In this document: in pieces, positions 29,247 to 33,679 of the stretch
Position numbering within the stretch: position 1 is the stretch's first letter
Layout: the number at the start of each line of letters is the position of its first letter
Source of the DNA: an uncultured Bacteroidota bacterium
GTDB taxonomy: Bacteria; Bacteroidota; Bacteroidia; AKYH767-A; JABDAW01
Assembly (NCBI GenBank): GCA_903911135.1
Contig: CAIWCG010000124.1
Span: 1 to 33,679, forward strand
Direction of reading: 5' to 3'
Length of the DNA stretch: 33,679 bases
The notes under the pieces: model-generated
Databases searched by the model: none
Seen by the model: only the letters and a program-made list of their open reading frames with translations
Told to the model about the DNA's origin: nothing
Position numbers and translations under genes: made by a program

Positions 29247-30401
29247 ATGCCACAATATCACTCCTTAGGGAAGTTCCCTCAAAAGCGCCACATAGTTTAT
29301 CGCAAACCCGATGGTGGCCTTTATGCCGAAGAACTGGTTTCTTCCGAAGGCTTTGCAAACATCTATTCCATCATCTATCATTGCCATCCGCCTACATTGG
29401 TGAAGCATGTGGGTGAACCTTTTTCGGTGGAGCCCAAGATTGCCTATAAAAAGAACTTGAAGAACGAAAGCTTTTTGGGCTTCAATGTCAATCCGGTCGC
29501 TGATTACCTACTAAGCAGAAAACATATTCTCGTCAACAATGATTTGAATATCTGCTTGTCGGCGCCACAACAGTCGTTGAAGGATTATTTCTACAAGAAT
29601 GCCGATTCCGACGAAGTTATCTTTGTTCATGTAGGTTCCGGAACCTTGAAATCTATATATGGAAACCTCGATTTCGGTTATGGCGACTATCTGGTCATTC
29701 CACGTGGAACCATCTACCAGATAGAATTCAAGGACGAAAACAACCGTCTGTTCATTGTTGAATCACACAGTCCCATCATTACACCGAAACGATACAGAAA
29801 CGAATATGGCCAACTGTTGGAACATTCTCCCTTCTGCGAGCGCGATATCCGCAAGCCGATGAACCTGGAGACCTACGACGAAAAAGGCGACTTCAAGGTG
29901 ATGATAAAAAAGGAAGGCATGATGCACCCCTTCATCCTCGCCACCCATCCTTTCGATGCTATTGGCTGGGACGGAAACCTCTATCCCTGGGCCTTTTCCA
30001 TTCACGATTTCGAGCCCATCACAGGCCGAGTCCATCAGCCCCCTCCTGTACACCAAACCTTCGAGGCGCACAATTTCGTCATCTGTTCCTTTGTGCCCCG
30101 TTTGTTCGATTATCATCCGCAAGCCATTCCGGCACCATATAATCACAGCAACATCGACTCCGACGAAGTTCTCTATTACGTCGATGGCGATTTCATGAGC
30201 CGCAAAAGCGTGGTGAAAGGCCAGATAACGCTCCATCCGGGTGGCATTCCACATGGGCCACACCCAGGCACAGTAGAAAAAAGCATCGGAGCCAAAGAAA
30301 CCCTCGAGCTGGCCGTAATGGTGGATACCTTCAAACCACTCTGGCTCACCGAAGACTCGCTGAAAATCAAGTCCGACGACTACTTCCTTTCCTGGCTATA
30401 A
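29247..30401 (+). CDS. hmgA: Homogentisate 1,2-dioxygenase family protein
   Basis: LGKFPQKRH...YAEELVSSEGF; PRGTIYQIEF; PPPVHQTFEAHNFVICSFVPR; LHPGGIPHGPHPG. Confidence 0.9.
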   Translation: MPQYHSLGKFPQKRHIVYRKPDGGLYAEELVSSEGFANIYSIIYHCHPPTLVKHVGEPFSVEPKIAYKKNLKNESFLGFNVNPVADYLLSRKHILVNNDLNICLSAPQQSLKDYFYKNADSDEVIFVHVGSGTLKSIYGNLDFGYGDYLVIPRGTIYQIEFKDENNRLFIVESHSPIITPKRYRNEYGQLLEHSPFCERDIRKPMNLETYDEKGDFKVMIKKEGMMHPFILATHPFDAIGWDGNLYPWAFSIHDFEPITGRVHQPPPVHQTFEAHNFVICSFVPRLFDYHPQAIPAPYNHSNIDSDEVLYYVDGDFMSRKSVVKGQITLHPGGIPHGPHPGTVEKSIGAKETLELAVMVDTFKPLWLTEDSLKIKSDDYFLSWL

Positions 30402-30421
30402 TCCAGTTTACCCCACTGAAT

Positions 30422-30460
30422 ACAGGGCAGAAGTATCCGATACTTCTGCCCTGTTCCTTT
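30422..30460 (+). terminator. Strong rho-independent terminator after hmgA
   Basis: ACAGGGCAGAAGTAT-ccg-ATACTTCTGCCCTGT perfect 15-bp stem, followed by tccttttat. Confidence 0.85.
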
Positions 30461-30484
30461 TATGCCCACCACCATTATAATTAT

Positions 30485-30650
30485 CTTTTGGGGGCGCCCC
30501 CTTTTAGCTGCCAAGGGAAAAAAGGCAGCTAAAAGAGGTCGGGGTGTTCTGTGGGGTCGCTATGCTCCGTTTTTGCCGCCATCCCCTTAAGCCAATAGGC
30601 GGCAAAGAACCGCCTTCGGCGCCACTACACTCCCTCGCCCAAGCTACGAA
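30485..30650 (+). repeat. Dispersed structured repeat R2, copy 2
   Basis: See R2 copy 1; conserved flanks, compensated stems. Confidence 0.88.
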
Positions 30651-30692
30651 ACAGCAAAACTGCAAATTTAAAAGATACTACTCGCAACAAAG

Positions 30693-30722
30693 CAAAAAAA
30701 GGCGGCACCATCTGTACCGCCT
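30693..30722. repeat. Direct repeat / terminator-like hairpin, copy 1
   Basis: caaaaaaaggcggcaccatctgtaccgcct; copy 2 at 31354-31382 with one substitution and one A length difference. Confidence 0.85.
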
Positions 30723-30832
30723 CTATGGTTAATGAAAGAATTCAAAATTCTTATTTATTAGGAACCAAGTTGCAAATTCAGTAATGTGACCGTCATATAC
30801 TGAATGTTGGGGGGTGAAAAAACTTCTAACGT

Positions 30833-31099
30833 TTATGGAAATGATTTATAAATATCTTTTCTATGGAGGACTCTTACAAATATAATACTATCCTCTTTAA
30901 CAAAAATACCTATTCTATAATCTCCGATTCTGATTCTATAGGCAGACGAATGTCCTTTTATCTTCTTTATGTTAGAAAGGTCATGAAGGCCTTTTGCGAG
31001 CTTGACTTTCGTAATGGTCTCGTCAAGAGATTTCATGAGAGATTTTTCAGTTATTTTGTCAATGTCCTTACTAAATCTATCGGTATATTCTACCTTCAT
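30833..31099 (-). CDS. RelE-type mRNA interferase toxin
   Basis: 88 aa; MKVEYTDRFSKDIDKI...LHDLSNIKKIKGHSSAYRIRIGDYRIGIFVKEDSIIFVRVLHRKDIYKSFP. Confidence 0.88.
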   Translation of the reverse strand: MKVEYTDRFSKDIDKITEKSLMKSLDETITKVKLAKGLHDLSNIKKIKGHSSAYRIRIGDYRIGIFVKEDSIIFVRVLHRKDIYKSFP

Positions 31100-31296
31100 T
31101 AAGTTCTAAGTTTTTTTAGAATAGAAGCCTCGCTTACCTTTTTAGAAAGATCAGCTTCATTCATCATCAATAACAAGGCATGATCTTCTTTCTCCTCTTC
31201 AGTAAGAATTTTTGAAGATAAGCCAAGCCTTTTAGCCAATTCCTTAAAGAGTTTCAAGTCATCTTTGTTCTCTGAATTAATAATCAATGTGCTCAT
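31099..31296 (-). CDS. Antitoxin of the RelE-type module
   Basis: 65 aa; immediately upstream and overlapping the toxin start; MSTLIINSENKDDLKLFKELAKRLGLSSKILTEEEKEDHALLLMMNEAD. Confidence 0.8.
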   Translation of the reverse strand: MSTLIINSENKDDLKLFKELAKRLGLSSKILTEEEKEDHALLLMMNEADLSKKVSEASILKKLRT

Positions 31297-31353
31297 ATCT
31301 TTTTTATTTATTTAAGCTGCAAATATACACAATGCCCACAAAAACCCCTATAA

Positions 31354-31384
31354 CAAAAAAGGCGGCACTATCTGTACCGCCTTT
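31354..31384 (-). terminator. Likely terminator of the 31405-33084 gene; copy 2 of the repeat at 30693
   Basis: AAGGCGG-cactatctgta-CCGCCTT with flanking A/T runs. Confidence 0.75.
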
Positions 31385-31404
31385 TGTAATAATCTCTTAT
31401 CCTT

Positions 31405-33084
31405 TTATTGCTTGATGAACTTGCCTCTTATGCTTTCTTTCTCGCTTTTTACTTCATAGAAATAAACGCCATTGCTCCATTTGGTAAGCTCTATGGTATT
31501 GTCTATGCCGGTGAGCGGTGCTTTATAAACCTCATGACCCAAGATATCGGTAATGATTATTTGTTCATTTGCGGAAGAAATACTTTGATGAATGGCTATG
31601 GTATTTTTCGCCGGATTAGGATAAACGATTATCTTATTCGTATTATTGATTTCGTTGATGCCTGTTGATTGTATTACATGCACCGAAATCATCGAATTGC
31701 TTGTTCGTTGCAGATAATAGCTGTTGTTGTAACTTGTAGAGCACCCGATGGCATCGGTGATGGATAGCGTGATGGTATAATTTCCGGCTGCTGCATAGGT
31801 ATGTGTAGGATAAGCAATCGTATCATGCGTGGAAGCATCTCCCCAATTCCAATCATAATGAATCGGCGCTTGACCATGACTCTGGTTCACTATCCAATAC
31901 GTATGTGCTGCCGTATCGGGATACAATAGGAAGGTGGCCGAACATACATTCGCATCGGTTATGGTGGCACTCTGGCTGGTCACGCAACTGGCAGCATCCG
32001 TTATCGTTACGGTATAATTCCCAGGCAATAATCCGGTGGCATTTTGTGAGGTGACACCATTGCTCCAATGAAAGGTATAAGGCGAAGTCCCTCCTGTTGG
32101 CGTACACGATACCCAACCATCAGCACAAGTGGAACATAAGGCCGCAGTAGGATTTAAGGTGGCACTGAAACCTACACAGCCACTGGATGAGCCAGAAAGC
32201 TCAACATAAGCCCTATACATTGCATTTTGAATAAAGCTCGAAGAATCTCGATAGTAATTTCCATCACAATTACGATACATAACCGAATCAATTCCATTTT
32301 GGTCTGGGGTTATATGCCCTACGCCTGTATTGTAATAAAATGTGTTTGGATAACAACTTGAGTGTGTTGCATAAGGAGCACCGCCCCATTGGGAACATGT
32401 TCCTGGAGAAGGAAATCCTATTACTACCCCAAAAGTATCCAATAGGTTACCATGATATTCCAAAGTAACGCAAAAACGGTTGGTAGGCAGTTGAATGTTA
32501 GGGGCAAAATGAAGATTATACAAATCTCCAACCCAACTAGATGGAGAAAGCGGTGCATTAAAAGGAATAATCAAAGTATCCGTCCAATAGATGGTGGATG
32601 TGGGATAACCGTGGCTGTTGATGCCTCCTATTTTACAAATTAAGGTATCATCATTTCCTGAATTGTTTTCCTGCCCAACTAACATAGCCAAGGAATCCAC
32701 TTTTACGGAATCATATAATGATGATGAATACCCCGTTGGCACAACATTATATGAATCAATCAAAGTATCAAACGAAACGGTGAAGAATCGATAAGATGAA
32801 TCTGCAAGGACATAATGCATATTGGCATCCCATAAAAAACTATTATAACTATTTCCAATCCAACTAAGCTGGTTCCATTTATCCGCCGAATCTATATCTA
32901 TCCAAAAAGAGATAGGGCCCGATTTCTCATGACGCGTAGATTGATGCACCGAATTATCTTTGAAGTTAGCCGGCAATGGATGGCCCTTCATCCCATTCAC
33001 AAGCATAGAGTTGGTAGAGTTTTGCGCCATGGCAACTCCACCCAGCAGCATCATGGCCGCCAATAGTGTGTAAATCTTTTTCAT
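31405..33084 (-). CDS. Secreted protein with SprB-like and PKD-like domains and T9SS type A sorting domain
   Basis: Signal MKKIYTLLAAMMLLGGVAMAQ; TGGTSPYTFHWSNGVTSQNATGLLPGNYTVTITDAASC; YPTHTYAAAGNYTITLSITDAIGC; IVYPNPAKNTIAIHQ...GVYFYEVKSEKESIRGKFIKQ. Confidence 0.9.
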   Translation of the reverse strand: MKKIYTLLAAMMLLGGVAMAQNSTNSMLVNGMKGHPLPANFKDNSVHQSTRHEKSGPISFWIDIDSADKWNQLSWIGNSYNSFLWDANMHYVLADSSYRFFTVSFDTLIDSYNVVPTGYSSSLYDSVKVDSLAMLVGQENNSGNDDTLICKIGGINSHGYPTSTIYWTDTLIIPFNAPLSPSSWVGDLYNLHFAPNIQLPTNRFCVTLEYHGNLLDTFGVVIGFPSPGTCSQWGGAPYATHSSCYPNTFYYNTGVGHITPDQNGIDSVMYRNCDGNYYRDSSSFIQNAMYRAYVELSGSSSGCVGFSATLNPTAALCSTCADGWVSCTPTGGTSPYTFHWSNGVTSQNATGLLPGNYTVTITDAASCVTSQSATITDANVCSATFLLYPDTAAHTYWIVNQSHGQAPIHYDWNWGDASTHDTIAYPTHTYAAAGNYTITLSITDAIGCSTSYNNSYYLQRTSNSMISVHVIQSTGINEINNTNKIIVYPNPAKNTIAIHQSISSANEQIIITDILGHEVYKAPLTGIDNTIELTKWSNGVYFYEVKSEKESIRGKFIKQ

Positions 33085-33375
33085 TTTATTAATTTATAGG
33101 TAATACCTTTATTCAATTTCGATGTAAAATTAACAAACTCGACAGAGAAAAACAAGGGGCAGGGCTTATTTTTAATTTTATGCTTATATATATAGTATGT
33201 TTTATGGGTAATTTTCAGGTGGGTGGGTGATGAAATTTGTCTTTTATATGGCCTTCGGATTCACGGAAACCATGCAAAAAAGTTTTTATAGGTTCAGAAG
33301 TTTCTGAAGGGATGGGAAAACTCCTTTTTAGTTTGTGGGGGGCGGAATTTATGGGGTTTTAAGGGAAAATAGTGA

Positions 33376-33628
33376 CTCATAATTGGAATTGTTACGCTCA
33401 TAAGAGGCATCGGAGCTCTCATAATTGGCATTGTTGCTCTCATAATTGACATCGGAGCGCTCATAATTGGCATCGGAGCGCTCATAATTGGTATTGTTGT
33501 ACTCATAAGAGGCATCGGTGAACTCATAATTGGTATTGTTGCTCTCATAATTGGCATCGGTGAACTCATAATTTGGCATTGTTGCTCTCATAATTGGCAT
33601 CGGTGAACTCATAATTTGGGTTTTCGTG
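33376..33628. repeat. Tandem array G: about 12 x 21 bp, consensus CTCATAATTGGCATYGKTGNN
   Basis: ctcata anchors 33376, 33397, 33418, 33439, 33460, 33481, 33502, 33523, 33544, 33565, 33587 (22-bp step, extra t), 33608. Confidence 0.96.
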
Positions 33629-33640
33629 TCCATTTTTAAT

Positions 33641-33663
33641 GGTCTGGATTGCAAATCCAGACC
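33641..33663. repeat. Hairpin GGTCTGGATT-GCA-AATCCAGACC
   Basis: Perfect 10-bp stem; same palindrome family as 141-162. Confidence 0.85.
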
Positions 33664-33679
33664 AGCTGGGTGGTGAACC

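Noticed and set aside
23264-30650. R2 copies as insertion sequence ends
   Set aside because: No transposase ORF between or beside them; the 7 kb in between holds unrelated genes, so a non-autonomous structured repeat is the better description.

Overview
The window looks like a Bacteroidota chromosome segment, inferred from many T9SS C-terminal sorting signatures, TAnnTTTG promoters and gene content. It carries: large T9SS-sorted surface proteins (602-4909 -, 7546-8406 +, 13100-14305 +, 14315-16141 -, 24267-29099 +, 31405-33084 -); a polysaccharide/nucleotide-sugar block (CpsB-type phosphatase, WbpP/TviC-type epimerase, RfbB, TviB/WbpA-type dehydrogenase, Gfo/Idh/MocA oxidoreductase); housekeeping genes (asd, acpH-like, efp, citrate synthase, eno, homogentisate dioxygenase); and two small RelE/ParE-type toxin-antitoxin modules. 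The most striking content is intergenic. At least six intergenic regions hold degenerate tandem arrays whose sequences are unrelated or only weakly related to each other, yet nearly all share one period: exactly 21 bp, or 42 bp (2x21) in one case, usually with about 10 units. Several lie beside recurring dispersed elements and upstream of surface-protein genes. A second structured repeat family (23264-23428 and 30485-30650) shows compensatory changes in three hairpins. Both toxin-antitoxin modules are flanked by direct repeats copied from the 3' end or terminator of the neighbouring gene. No tRNA, rRNA, CRISPR array or transposase was recognised. All calls are by eye from the sequence and ORF track; no database search was run.
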